A DNA stretch of 64,000 nt from assembly GCA_021323775.1 (NCBI GenBank), contig JAJPKK010000302.1, forward strand, positions 1-64,000, given 5' to 3'. Every line of letters begins with the position of its first letter. The first letter of the stretch is position 1. This DNA comes from Hyphomicrobiales bacterium. GTDB lineage: Bacteria; Pseudomonadota; Alphaproteobacteria; Rhizobiales; Xanthobacteraceae. A program made the position numbers and the translations under genes. Positions 28,570 through 38,873 of this stretch are shown here, piece after piece. Below the pieces are notes generated by a model. The model did not search any database. It saw only the letters and a program-made list of their open reading frames with translations, and was not told the DNA's origin.

Positions 28570-29405
28570 GCCCGCTCCGTGCCTGCGCGAGCCGTGTCGG
28601 CGGCGCTCGATTGCTGCACCGCCTTGCGAATTTCGTCGTGCAGAAGCCTGTAGAGTTGGTTGCGCAGCGCTGTGAATTTTGCCGAGGTCGCGAATTCCGG
28701 CCGGCGCGGATGCGGCTCATCGACCGCGATGACCTGCTTGATGCTGCCGGGCCGGGCGGAAAACACGGCGACGCGATCGGCGAGAAACACGGCTTCGCCC
28801 AGGCTGTGGGTGACGAACACGATGGTCTTCCGGCTCTGCGCGAGCAGCACCGAAAGGTCCTCTCCGAGGATCATGCGGGTCTGCTCGTCGAGCGCGCCGA
28901 ATGGCTCATCCATCAGCAGAATCGGCGTTTTCAGGCTCAGCGCGCGAGCGAGCGCAGCGCGCTGGCGCATGCCGCCGGAAAGCTGAGCCGGATAGTGATG
29001 GGCAAATTCCTTGAGTCCGACGGCTGCGAGCACCTCGGCCGCGCGGGCCGCGCGTTCGGATTTTGACACGCCTTGAAACGTCATGCCGAGCTCGATGTTC
29101 TCGAGCACGGTGTTCCACGGAAACAGGGAATTCTCCTGGAACACGAAAGCGATGTCCCGCGGCAGCGGACCCCTCACAGGCTGGCCTCGCACTTCGACGT
29201 CGCCCGAGCTCGGCGTCATCAGGCCGCCGATGATGTTGAGGAGGGTGCTCTTGCCGCAGCCGCTCGGCCCGATCAGGCATAAGAGCTCGCCTTCAGCGAC
29301 ATCGAGCGAGGTGTCGGCAAGCGCCCGCACGAAGCGTTGTTCGCCCTCGGCGCCGAACCGGTGAAAAACGTCGCGAACCTTGATCGCCGCCTCAGACGTC
29401 GCCAT
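28566..29405 (-). CDS. ABC transporter ATP-binding protein (NitT/TauT type)
   Basis: LIGPSGCGKSTLLNIIGGL, LSGGMRQRAALARAL, ILLMDEPFGALDEQTR. Confidence 0.95.
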   Translation of the reverse strand: MATSEAAIKVRDVFHRFGAEGEQRFVRALADTSLDVAEGELLCLIGPSGCGKSTLLNIIGGLMTPSSGDVEVRGQPVRGPLPRDIAFVFQENSLFPWNTVLENIELGMTFQGVSKSERAARAAEVLAAVGLKEFAHHYPAQLSGGMRQRAALARALSLKTPILLMDEPFGALDEQTRMILGEDLSVLLAQSRKTIVFVTHSLGEAVFLADRVAVFSARPGSIKQVIAVDEPHPRRPEFATSAKFTALRNQLYRLLHDEIRKAVQQSSAADTARAGTERA

Positions 29406-29409
29406 CCTG

Positions 29410-30381
29410 TCACCTGGCTGGGAGAAACGCCTCGGTATAAAGCCTGGTCATGTCCGGCTTCTCCGTGAGCGCGCCCATCTCTACGAAGGAGCGCGCCAGC
29501 ACCTCAAGCGCCCGCGCATCGAAGCGGGCGGTCGGGTTGAAGATCGGCATCAGTTCCTCGTAATTGGCGGTGGCGACAGATTTCGACACCTCCGCAACCC
29601 GCATATTGGCGGCGATCGTCTCCTCCTTGTGGTCACGCATGTATTGGACGCTTTCCAGCACCGCCTCGAGAAAATTCCGCAGCGCGTCGGGGTTGCGCTC
29701 AATCAGCGCCTTGCGGGCGAATATGACGTGCACGTGAAATTCCGGAATGCGCTCGCCAAAGCGCACCAGAATGCGGCCGGTTCCCTCCTCGACAAGGCGC
29801 AGGACCGTGGAGGTTTCGGTCACCACGCCATCGACCTGCCGCGTTTTGAGCGCGGCTGCTTGCGCCGTCGTGGTGCCGAGGGGAGCTATCTTGATACCAT
29901 CGGCGCCCCAGCCATGAGAACGCGATAGTTCCTGGGCAAGCCAGTAGGTGAGCGATCCAGTCGTGGAGACGCTGACGGTGCGGCCCCTGAGATCTTCCTC
30001 GCTCTTGATGGGCCCGTCCTTTGCCACCACCAGCATGATGGTGGCCGGACGATTGGCGAGCGCCGCAACGGCCAGCATCGGCGCGCCTTTGACCTCGAAC
30101 GCAATGGTGGGGCCGCCGCCAAACGCAACATCGATCGCGTCGGCGCTCATCGCCTGCACGAGACGCGCATCGCCGCCAAAATTGGCGATCTCGAGGTCGA
30201 TGCCATGCCGTTTGAAAATACCGGCTGCGAGACCGACGTCGGCGGGGAGGAAAGCAAAATTCTGTGCCTGCGCTTTGCCGAGGCGGATTTTGGTTTGCGC
30301 CCGCGCATCGGCGGCGGCGAGCGACGCGGCGCCGATTGCAAGCATGAGCCACAGCTGTGCGCGTTTGCAGCCTCGCCGCAT
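29410..30381 (-). CDS. ABC transporter substrate-binding protein (NMT1/SsuA-like)
   Basis: Signal peptide; KIRLGKAQAQNFAFLPADVGLAAGIFKRHGIDLEIANFGGDARLVQAMSADAIDVAFGGGP. Confidence 0.92.
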   Translation of the reverse strand: MRRGCKRAQLWLMLAIGAASLAAADARAQTKIRLGKAQAQNFAFLPADVGLAAGIFKRHGIDLEIANFGGDARLVQAMSADAIDVAFGGGPTIAFEVKGAPMLAVAALANRPATIMLVVAKDGPIKSEEDLRGRTVSVSTTGSLTYWLAQELSRSHGWGADGIKIAPLGTTTAQAAALKTRQVDGVVTETSTVLRLVEEGTGRILVRFGERIPEFHVHVIFARKALIERNPDALRNFLEAVLESVQYMRDHKEETIAANMRVAEVSKSVATANYEELMPIFNPTARFDARALEVLARSFVEMGALTEKPDMTRLYTEAFLPAR

Positions 30382-30789
30382 GTTGGGGCTCCTTTCGTGG
30401 CGGAACGCAAGATAATGCCGCATGCGAGTTGCGCCTTCGTGCGGGGTCCTTGGGACGGCGGCGACGACTTATCTTGTCCCAGTATGAGGCGGCGCCCAAA
30501 CGAAAATTCGTGAACCTGCTCTGTAGCTGAACAGCCTGCTCCGACACTGAAGCAGCGCCTCGCGCGAACCGCCCGCAACCGGCTCTTAGGACTGCGATCA
30601 TAGGCTGAGAACACGCCTCGCGGTCGCGCGAAGAAAGAATCTTCGTTAGCCGCGTTGGTAGCTTTTGCAAACCGCTCCGAAATATGCGCATTATGCTGGC
30701 ATAATAAGATGAGGTCGCCAACGGTCGTGGACGGCGATCCTGACCTATTGCGAAACGGAATCTCGGAATCCGAGAGTGGAGGAGAAAGC

Positions 30790-32937
30790 ATGAAGACACG
30801 AAAGAGTTTGCATCTCGGCGTGGCGGCGGTCGCCATCGCCCTGGCGTTCGGCGTTGCGCCGACGACAGTCGTGGCGCAGCAGGCCCCGGCTGTCACCGTC
30901 GGGGCGAATGAGATCGGCGGCGTCGTGCGCGGGCCGAATGGGCCGGAGGCCGGCGTGTGGGTGATTGCCGAGACGACCGACCTGCCAACCAAGATGAGCA
31001 AGACCGTGGTGACCGACGATCAGGGCCGCTACCTGATCCCGGAACTCCCCAGGGCCAACTACGTGGTGTGGGCGCGCGGCTACGGGCTCGTTGACTCCGC
31101 CAAGACCACGAGCGAACCCGGCAAGACCGTGAACATTACGGCCATACCGGCTCCCAATGAAGCCGCGGCAGCCGAGTACTATCCGGCCATTTATTGGTTC
31201 GCGATGCTGAAGATCCCCGGCAAGGAGATGTTCCCCGGCACCGGGCCGAACGGCAACGGCATGCCGACCTTCATGAAGAGCCAGCTCCAGTGGACCGATC
31301 AGGTCAAGACCAACGGCTGCTATGCTTGCCATCAGCTCGGCAATCGCGCGACTCGCGTGATCCCGAAGGAGCTCGGGACGTTCAAGAACTCCGTCGAGGC
31401 GTGGGAGCGCCGCGTCCAGTCCGGACAGGCCATGGTACAGATGGCCGCAGCCCTTGGCCGGCAGGAACCGAAGATTGCCATCGCGAACCTTGCCAATTGG
31501 ACTGACCGGATTGCGGCCGGCGAGTTGCCGTTTGCAAAGCCTGACCGCCCGCAAGGCATCGAGCGCAATGTCGTGATCACCCAATGGGACTGGGGCGATG
31601 CGAAGTCCTACATGCATGACCAGGTCTCGACCGACAAGCGCCATCCGACCGTCAACGCGTTCGGCAAGCATTACGGCGCCACCGAGGAGAGCAGGGATTG
31701 GTTCCCGGTTTTCGATCCGGCGACCAATCAGCCTTCCACGGTCAACATGCCGGTGCGCGACCCCGACATGGAAACGTCGAAGAACAACACCATGGCGCCG
31801 TCGGCCTATTGGGGCGATGAGGCGATCTGGGACAGCAAGACCAGCGTCCACAGCCTCATGATGGACGAGCGCGGCGACGTGTGGTTCACCTCGAAGGTCG
31901 GCAAACCCGAGAACCCTGCGTTCTGTAAGGCCGGATCGGACCACCCCTCGGCCAAGGCGTTCCCGCTCAATACATCCGGTCGGCAGCTCGCGGTGTATAA
32001 TCCAAGGACCAACACCACCAAGCTGATCCGCACCTGCTTCAACACCCACCACGTCGTGTTGGCGGAAGACGCGGACAACACCGTTTGGGTCAGCGCCGGC
32101 GGACCGCAACAAGGCGCCATCGGCTGGTTGAACCGCAGGATTTGGGAAGAGACCGGCGACGAGGCCAAGGCTCAGGGCTGGGCCCCCGTGATTATCGACA
32201 CCAACGGCAACGGCAAGGTCGATGACTACGTGCAGCCCAACCAACCGGTCGACCCCACCAAGGACAAGCGTCTCGCTGCCGGCCTTTATGGCGTGGGTGT
32301 GAACCCAGCCGACGGCACCGTGTGGGGCGCCGTCCTCGGGTATCCCGGCTACGTCCTGCGGTTCGACCCGAAGACCAAGCTGTCGGAAGTCTATGAGCCG
32401 CCGTTCCCGGGCTTCGGGCCGCGCGGCTTCGACATCGACCGCAACGGCGTCGCCTATGTGCCGCTGTCGAGCGGCCACCTCGGAGCGTTCGACCGCCGCA
32501 AGTGCAAAGGCCCGCTCAACGGTCCGCAGGCCGCCGAAGGCAAGCTGTGTCCGGAAGGCTGGACGCTGACGCCGTTCCCGGGCCCGCAGTTCCGCGACGT
32601 CGCCGAGAGCGGCAGTGCGGAGGCGAGCTACTACACCTGGGTCGATCAGCAGAACACCTCCGGCCTCGGCAACAACGTTCCGTTGGCGACCGGCAATGCC
32701 AATGAATCGCTGATGGCTCTGGTGGACGGCAAGTGGGTCAACATGCGCGTCCCGTATCCGCTCGGCTTCTTCGCCAAGTGGATCGACGGCCGCATCGACG
32801 ATCCGAATGCCGGCTGGAAAGGCCGCGCCCTGTGGACGACCGACGGCAACCGCACGCCGTTCCATCGCGAAACCGGCAAGGGCACGCTGCCGAAGATCGT
32901 CAAGTTCCAGATCCGGCCGAACCCGCTCGCGGACTGA
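30790..32937 (+). CDS. Secreted carboxypeptidase-regulatory-like domain / CXXCH-containing / beta-propeller-like protein
   Basis: Signal peptide; GVVRGPNGPEAGVWVIAETTDLPTKMSKTVVTDDQGRYLIPELPRANYVVWARGYG; TNGCYACHQLGN (CXXCH); Vgb-like repeats (VHSLMMDERGDVWFTSKVG, HHVVLAEDADNTVWVSAGG); DTNGNGKVDDYV. Confidence 0.8.
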   Translation: MKTRKSLHLGVAAVAIALAFGVAPTTVVAQQAPAVTVGANEIGGVVRGPNGPEAGVWVIAETTDLPTKMSKTVVTDDQGRYLIPELPRANYVVWARGYGLVDSAKTTSEPGKTVNITAIPAPNEAAAAEYYPAIYWFAMLKIPGKEMFPGTGPNGNGMPTFMKSQLQWTDQVKTNGCYACHQLGNRATRVIPKELGTFKNSVEAWERRVQSGQAMVQMAAALGRQEPKIAIANLANWTDRIAAGELPFAKPDRPQGIERNVVITQWDWGDAKSYMHDQVSTDKRHPTVNAFGKHYGATEESRDWFPVFDPATNQPSTVNMPVRDPDMETSKNNTMAPSAYWGDEAIWDSKTSVHSLMMDERGDVWFTSKVGKPENPAFCKAGSDHPSAKAFPLNTSGRQLAVYNPRTNTTKLIRTCFNTHHVVLAEDADNTVWVSAGGPQQGAIGWLNRRIWEETGDEAKAQGWAPVIIDTNGNGKVDDYVQPNQPVDPTKDKRLAAGLYGVGVNPADGTVWGAVLGYPGYVLRFDPKTKLSEVYEPPFPGFGPRGFDIDRNGVAYVPLSSGHLGAFDRRKCKGPLNGPQAAEGKLCPEGWTLTPFPGPQFRDVAESGSAEASYYTWVDQQNTSGLGNNVPLATGNANESLMALVDGKWVNMRVPYPLGFFAKWIDGRIDDPNAGWKGRALWTTDGNRTPFHRETGKGTLPKIVKFQIRPNPLAD

Positions 32938-32949
32938 TCTCATGCAGTT

Positions 32950-33019
32950 GGGCCGGGCGTGCTGCCCGGCCCCAAGCTCAACCGAACGCCCGGCGCCTTG
33001 CGCCGGGCGTTCGTGTTTT
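32950..33019 (+). terminator. Intrinsic terminator with tandem hairpins
   Basis: GGCCGGGCGTGCTGCCCGGCC, then CGAACGCCCGGCGCCTTGCGCCGGGCGTTCG followed by TGTTTT. Confidence 0.8.
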
Positions 33020-33343
33020 CGCGCAGGTGCACGGCTGATTTTGCTGGCGTCAAATCACTCTACCGCCGCCATCGCCGGCGGCCCCGGGTGTTGAAGGGCA
33101 GAGCAAGAATAAAGGAGGTGACGCAGTAGGGACTAACGCATTTTCGATACCGGTGTTCATCAGTTTTCAGTGTTCAAAGCCTGACACCTGCGTCTTCTGA
33201 TCCGCCGCGTCAAACTGTCCGGCAAAGAAATTGGCTGGCGTTCAGAGCCAGTTGGCTGACGTTCAGAATCCTGTCGATACGATGCTTCTGGGTCGCCTCG
33301 CTTCGAACCCGCCTTTGGAGACGCCTTGGACCGCAGAGCTTGC

Positions 33344-35080
33344 ATGACAAAGGCTGTCCGCCCGGATCATCCTCGCTGGGCGAGCAGCAAGATCAATTTC
33401 TTCGATTTGGCTTTTTTTCTGTCAGTCGCAGCGCTGCTCGGTCTGGTCGGACTCACATTCAGACAATATGCGGTTTCGAACGACGAGGGGGTGCAGCACC
33501 GCTATGGCGAGCTGATCATCGCGTACTACACGAGCGGGTTCACCGACACGTCGGTCTTTCGTTTTGACAATCTCTATCTTTACGGCGGCCTGTTCGACAT
33601 CGTCGCGGTTTTGTTTTCACACCTGCTGCCATTCGACCTCTATGACATTCGTCACGTCCTCAGCGCCCTGGCGGGAATCGGGGGCATCGTCGCAACCTGG
33701 GCGACGGGCCGCATGATCTCCGGGCCGCGCGCCGGATTTATCGCCGCCATCGCTCTTGCGATTTGCGGGGTCTGGTATGGCGGCATGTTCAATCACACGA
33801 AAGACGTTCCCTTCGCCTCCGCCATGATGGGTGCAACCTTTTTCCTGCTGCGCGCGGCGCGCGATCTTCCGTTTCCGCGCCGGCGCGACATTCTGTGGTT
33901 TGGGGTCGCGCTTGGCTGCGCGCTTGGGCTTCGGGCGACCGGCCTTCTGATGGTCGGCTATGTTCCGGCAGCGGTTCTTCTGCAAACGTGGACCGGCAAG
34001 GGGTCCCGGTGGCGGAAGCTATTGACCACAAGCGCACGCTCGCTGCTGCAATTCGTTCCGGCATTCGTCATCGGCTATGTCGTCATGATCGCCGCCTGGC
34101 CGTGGGCGCAGCTGAATTTCCTTAATCCGGTTCGTGCGATTTTCGCCTTCGCTCATTTTCACTATCCGATTCGGACCATCCTCGCCGGCCGCGTCTACCT
34201 GATGAGCGAAGTCCCCCGCTGGTATGAACCGGCGTATATCCTCATCAAATTGCCGCTTGCAGTGCTGACCGCAGCGGCGGGCGCGACAGTTTCTGCCGGC
34301 TGGTCGGTGATCAGGGGACCGCATTCGGCGTCCAACCGCGCCCGTCAGCGAGCGATCGCAATTCTTGGCTTTATGGTCGTGTTCCCGCTTCTCTGCCAGG
34401 CCGCTGGACACGGACCGTCGTTCACCGGCATGCGGCATTTCCTTTTCGTCGTGCCGCCAATCGCTACGCTTGCCGGGATCGGCATCGATGCTTGCCTGCG
34501 TGCCCTGCAAGCCAGGGGGCCAGCCGCCAGCGTTGCGGCGCTCGCCGCTGTCGCTACGGCCTTTGCGTTGGACGCCGCAACGCTGGCGCGGTTACACCCG
34601 TATGAGTACCTCTTCTACAATTCGCTGGTCGGCGGACTTCAGGGGGCATCGCGGAATTACGCGACGGACTACTGGGTCAATATCATGCCGGAGGCGGTCA
34701 GCGAATTGGAACGCTATATCAATTCCGCGAACGCCGTCGATCCGGCGAACATTCACGCCACGGCTCTCAAACCGCCGCACTACTCCGTCGCGGTTTGTGG
34801 AGAAAGGATATCCTTTGAGAACGAGGCGAAATCCGACCTTCAGTGGACCGGAGATTGGAGCCACGCCGACTTTTTCATCGCGCCCACGCACATGGATTGC
34901 GATCAGGTGCTTCGCGGCATGACCGTAAGCGTGATCGAACGGCTCGGCGTTCCGATCGGGGTAGTGAAAGATCTGCGCGGCGTAAGCCCGCAGGCGCGCT
35001 GGGCGACGTGGGAAGTCGCGCATGCGCCCGCGACCGGCTCCGGCAGCGTTGCCAAGCAGACACGCAGCCATGAGCGATAG
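33344..35080 (+). CDS. Polytopic membrane protein, glycosyltransferase family 39/ArnT-like
   Basis: SNDEGVQHRYGELIIAYYTSG...; many hydrophobic segments; GGMFNHTKDVPFASAMMGATFFLLRAARD. Confidence 0.75.
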   Translation: MTKAVRPDHPRWASSKINFFDLAFFLSVAALLGLVGLTFRQYAVSNDEGVQHRYGELIIAYYTSGFTDTSVFRFDNLYLYGGLFDIVAVLFSHLLPFDLYDIRHVLSALAGIGGIVATWATGRMISGPRAGFIAAIALAICGVWYGGMFNHTKDVPFASAMMGATFFLLRAARDLPFPRRRDILWFGVALGCALGLRATGLLMVGYVPAAVLLQTWTGKGSRWRKLLTTSARSLLQFVPAFVIGYVVMIAAWPWAQLNFLNPVRAIFAFAHFHYPIRTILAGRVYLMSEVPRWYEPAYILIKLPLAVLTAAAGATVSAGWSVIRGPHSASNRARQRAIAILGFMVVFPLLCQAAGHGPSFTGMRHFLFVVPPIATLAGIGIDACLRALQARGPAASVAALAAVATAFALDAATLARLHPYEYLFYNSLVGGLQGASRNYATDYWVNIMPEAVSELERYINSANAVDPANIHATALKPPHYSVAVCGERISFENEAKSDLQWTGDWSHADFFIAPTHMDCDQVLRGMTVSVIERLGVPIGVVKDLRGVSPQARWATWEVAHAPATGSGSVAKQTRSHER

Positions 35081-35355
35081 AGCCTCAGGCTGGTGCGCGG
35101 CGTTGGAACTGGCCTTGGATGCTCTCCGCCGCCTGACCCGCTCGAAATTCAAGAAGAGTCGCGATAGCCGACGGCGAGCAACCAGTTGCCGTCTGCGGGA
35201 ATTGACCTGCCGCGACTGAGTCTCTTTGGGGGCGTTGTCGTCTGCGATCGAGGGTCGTTAAAGAACACTTAATCAGCGCCGCAACTCGGGTCCCGAGGCT
35301 CGCAGCCCGGAACCCGACGTGCTAGGAAGGCATCGCGAAGCAGAAAGCAGCCGAC

Positions 35356-36657
35356 ATGAGCGTTCCTCTGAAAAGACCGGCCGAAAAATTCGAAGGCGGG
35401 GAGATCGCCGGCACAATGCGCGCGATCGGGGCCAATGCCCGCGCCGCCGCGCGACGCCTGGCGACCCTCGGCGCGGCCGAAAAGCAACGTGCGATCGAGG
35501 CCATGGCTCATGCGATCAGGGCCGCCGCTCCCGCCATATTGGCGGCCAACAATGAGGATGTGGCAGAAGCCCGCAAAGCGGGCGCGACCTCTGCCTTCAT
35601 CGACCGCCTGCGCCTCGATGAGAAGCGCATCGCCGCCATGGCGGACGGCGTCGACACGGTTGCGGCGCTGCCCGATCCGGTCGGGACAGTCATCGCGGGC
35701 TGGGATCGGCCCAACGGAATGCGTATCGAACGGGTCCGGGTGCCGCTTGGCGTGATCGGCATCATCTATGAAAGCCGGCCGAATGTCACCGCGGACGCTG
35801 GCGCGCTTGGCCTCAAGGCCGGAAACGCAGTCATTCTTCGCGGCGGCTCCGACAGCTTCCGATCTTCGGGGGCCATTCACGCCGCGATTGCGGCGGGCCT
35901 AGCCGGCGCGGGCGTGCCCGAGACCGCCATACAAGTGGCGCCGACCCGGGATCGCGACGCCGTGGGCTTGATGCTTAAGGGCCTCGACGGAGCAATCGAC
36001 GTGATCGTGCCCCGCGGCGGCAAGGGACTGGTGGCGCGCGTGCAGGCCGAGGCGCGAGTGCCGGTGTTTGCTCATCTGGACGGCAATTGCCACGTCTACG
36101 TGGACAAGGCCGCCGACCCTGAAATGGCCCGATCGATCGTGCGCAATTCCAAGATGCGGCGCACGGGCGTCTGTGGCGCCGCCGAAACGCTGTTGGTCGA
36201 CAAAGCCGCCGCCCCGACGCTCCTTGCGCCGCTGGTGCGCATGCTCATTGACGCCGGATGCGAAGTGCGCGGCGATTGCGAGACTCAGGCGGCCGATCCT
36301 CGCGTAAAATGCGCCACCGAGGACGATTGGAGCACGGAGTACCTTGACGCAATCATTGCCGTGAAGGTGGTGGACGGGGTCGATGAAGCGATTGCCCACG
36401 TGGAACGATATGGCTCCCATCACACCGACGCCATCGTGACCGCCGATCGCAGCGCCGCCGAGAAATTCCTGGCGCAAGTGGATTCGGCGATCGTGCTGCA
36501 CAATGCCTCGACGCAATTCGCCGATGGGGGCGAATTCGGCTTCGGAGCAGAGATCGGGATCGCCACCGGACGCCTGCATGCGCGCGGCCCGGTTGGCGTG
36601 GAGCAGCTCACCACCTTCAAGTATTGCGTGCGCGGCTCCGGTCAGACGCGCCCATGA
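35356..36657 (+). CDS. proA: Glutamate-5-semialdehyde dehydrogenase (gamma-glutamyl phosphate reductase)
   Basis: [95 protein letters not shown]. Confidence 0.97.
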   Translation: MSVPLKRPAEKFEGGEIAGTMRAIGANARAAARRLATLGAAEKQRAIEAMAHAIRAAAPAILAANNEDVAEARKAGATSAFIDRLRLDEKRIAAMADGVDTVAALPDPVGTVIAGWDRPNGMRIERVRVPLGVIGIIYESRPNVTADAGALGLKAGNAVILRGGSDSFRSSGAIHAAIAAGLAGAGVPETAIQVAPTRDRDAVGLMLKGLDGAIDVIVPRGGKGLVARVQAEARVPVFAHLDGNCHVYVDKAADPEMARSIVRNSKMRRTGVCGAAETLLVDKAAAPTLLAPLVRMLIDAGCEVRGDCETQAADPRVKCATEDDWSTEYLDAIIAVKVVDGVDEAIAHVERYGSHHTDAIVTADRSAAEKFLAQVDSAIVLHNASTQFADGGEFGFGAEIGIATGRLHARGPVGVEQLTTFKYCVRGSGQTRP

Positions 36658-36689
36658 CTGTGGCGGCCCATGCCGTCATGGCGCAAGAC

Positions 36690-36785
36690 CCCCTCCCAAC
36701 CCCTCCGGCTTCCTCCGACCTCCCCTCCGCCGCCTGCCGGGGAGAGTTAGAACGAGAGGCGGGAGAAGGCCGGGAGGGAGGAGTG
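36690..36785. repeat. Family-B-like GC-rich repeat between proA and nadD
   Basis: CCCCTCCCAACCCCTCCGG...CCGGGAGGGAGGAG. Confidence 0.4.
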
Positions 36786-36827
36786 AACGCACCCTCGGCC
36801 AATTTGAACCCTCCTCCCCACTACCGG

Positions 36828-37445
36828 ATGCCGCTGCATTACCCCGGCCAGCGAATCGGGCTCTTCGGGGGAACCTTCGATCCTCCCCATCAGGCGCACC
36901 TCGCCGCCTGCCTGCTGGCCATGAAGCGGCTCGCACTTGATCGGGTGTGGTGGCTGGTCACGCCAGGTAATCCGCTCAAGGACACGATGGGGCTCGCACC
37001 CCTCGATGAGCGGATCGCGGCGGCGCGAAAGCTCGCGCGTCATCCACGAATGGACGTTACCGGGATCGAGGCCGAGATTGGCGTCTGTTACACCTACAAC
37101 ACGATCCGATATCTCATATCTCGCTGTCCGGGCGTCCGTTTTGCTTGGATCATGGGCGCTGATAATCTGCGCTCCTTCCACCGCTGGCAGAGGTGGCACG
37201 GCATTGCGGAATTGGTTCCTATCGCAGTGGTCGACCGGCTGGGTCCAAGCCTTTATGCCACCGGCAGCGTCGCGGCGCAGGCGCTTAATCGGCGACGTAT
37301 CCCGGAAAGCGAGGCCCGATCGCTGCTCGACCGTCGCGCACCGGCATGGGTCCTTCTGCATGGCCTGAAATCGCCGTTGTCCTCTACGGCCTTGCGCGCA
37401 CTGCGCCGGTCGCAGAAACGTTGCAGAGCGCAGACAAAAAAATAG
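36828..37445 (+). CDS. nadD: Nicotinate-nucleotide adenylyltransferase
   Basis: MPLHYPGQRIGLFGGTFDPPHQAHLAACLLAMKRLALDRVWWLVTPGNPLK; WIMGADNL. Confidence 0.95.
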   Translation: MPLHYPGQRIGLFGGTFDPPHQAHLAACLLAMKRLALDRVWWLVTPGNPLKDTMGLAPLDERIAAARKLARHPRMDVTGIEAEIGVCYTYNTIRYLISRCPGVRFAWIMGADNLRSFHRWQRWHGIAELVPIAVVDRLGPSLYATGSVAAQALNRRRIPESEARSLLDRRAPAWVLLHGLKSPLSSTALRALRRSQKRCRAQTKK

Positions 37446-37524
37446 AGAGCATCTGATTCGATCGTTCGGCCCTCGCTGCCTCCCCGGCAAGCGGAGGAGG
37501 GTAAGGGGAGGCGGCGGCGCCTGC

Positions 37525-38058
37525 ATGCGCAGAAGAGCGGCTGGGGATCACAAGGCGGTTGAAACCGTTAACCAGTTGCTCCTATCTTGTAGTGGTGGCC
37601 CCGGGCCAGATGCGCGGGGTAGCGGAACCGAAAGGAAAGGACCTCTGACCACAGTCGCAATCGCGCGGGGCAGCAATCGCCGCAGTCCCGATCTCGTCTC
37701 CAAGGTGCGACCTGACGCCGATGAGACGCTCCGAATCGTCCTCGCTCGCCTCGATGACATGAAGGCGGAGGACACCACCGTCATCGATTTGCGCACCCAA
37801 TCCCCAATCGGCGACTACATGGTTGTGACCTCTGGCAGGTCCAATCGCCATGTGGGCGCGATGGCCGATCAGGTGCTGGAGGACCTCCATGGGGCTGGAT
37901 TCAACGGCCTCAGGGTCGAGGGCCTGCCGCATTGCGATTGGGTGCTGATCGACGCCGGCGACGTGATTGTTCACGTCTTCAGACCTGAAGTTCGCGCGTT
38001 CTATAATCTCGAAAAGATGTGGTCGCGCGGCCGCGCAGCTACGCGACAAGCGAGCTAG
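37525..38058 (+). CDS. rsfS: Ribosome silencing factor RsfS (start uncertain; conserved core from ~37720)
   Basis: LARLDDMKAEDTTVIDLRTQSPIGDYMVVTSGRSNRHVGAMADQVLEDL...VEGLPHCDWVLIDAGDVIVHVFRPEVRAFYNLEKMW. Confidence 0.92.
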   Translation: MRRRAAGDHKAVETVNQLLLSCSGGPGPDARGSGTERKGPLTTVAIARGSNRRSPDLVSKVRPDADETLRIVLARLDDMKAEDTTVIDLRTQSPIGDYMVVTSGRSNRHVGAMADQVLEDLHGAGFNGLRVEGLPHCDWVLIDAGDVIVHVFRPEVRAFYNLEKMWSRGRAATRQAS

Positions 38059-38217
38059 CCTCGCCGCACCATTGCCGGCCGAAGGAGCGACCTTTGTGAT
38101 CGCCGGGATTGCGCGCGATCTCGGGCTTACCCGAGGCGGATGCGCGCATTGACAACAGCCGATATGCGGCGAGCCAGCGAAAGGGCCGCCTCTACAGGTT
38201 GGCAAGGCGTTCGCGTG

Positions 38218-38700
38218 ATGCGGATTTTGGTTGCCGCGGTTGGCCGCCTCAAGGAAGGCCCCGAGCGCGAGCTTGCAGGCCGTTATCGCGATCGCGCCGT
38301 CAAGGCCGGACGGGCGCTCGGCCTTAATGGTCCCGACGTCATCGAGGTGAGGGAGAGCAGGGCCCGCGAAGCGGAGCGCCGCATAACCGAAGAAGCGATC
38401 GCGCTTAACGGCGCGGTCCCGGACAATGCGATCAAGGTTGTATTGGACAGCCGGGGGCAAAATGCCTCCAGCGATGCTCTGGCTGGGCTCATTCGCGCCT
38501 GGCGTGACGGCGGCCGCGAGGCGGTGGCCTTTATCATAGGGGGAGCGGACGGGCTTGCGGCGGGCTTGCGCGATGACGCCGATATGAGCTTTGCATTCGG
38601 ATCAGCAACCTGGCCGCACCAGCTTGTCCGAATCATGTTATTGGAGCAGATTTACCGGGCGATGACGATCCTGTCCGGCCATCCCTACCATCGCGACTGA
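38218..38700 (+). CDS. rlmH: 23S rRNA (pseudouridine1915-N3)-methyltransferase RlmH
   Basis: MRILVAAVGRLKEGPERELAGRY...; FIIGGADGLAAGLRDDADMSFAFGSATWPHQLVRIMLLEQIYRAMTILSGHPYHRD. Confidence 0.96.
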   Translation: MRILVAAVGRLKEGPERELAGRYRDRAVKAGRALGLNGPDVIEVRESRAREAERRITEEAIALNGAVPDNAIKVVLDSRGQNASSDALAGLIRAWRDGGREAVAFIIGGADGLAAGLRDDADMSFAFGSATWPHQLVRIMLLEQIYRAMTILSGHPYHRD

Positions 38701-38873
38701 CGTTGCTCTTCTCCTTTCCCCGCTGGCGCAAGGGAAGGCCACGCGTCTCGTGGCCGGACCGTCGGAGTTGCCGGGAGGTGATGGCCTGATACTGCCCCAA
38801 TTCGTCCCTAGAAAGGGCTTGTGGCTATACGCCAAATTGGCTTTTCCCAATTCGTCGGGAGCCTCGGGAGCCG

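Noticed and set aside
30745-32943. 732-aa minus-strand ORF antisense to the secreted fusion protein
   Set aside because: The plus strand has a signal peptide, CXXCH and propeller motifs; the antisense ORF lacks any and is a composition artefact.
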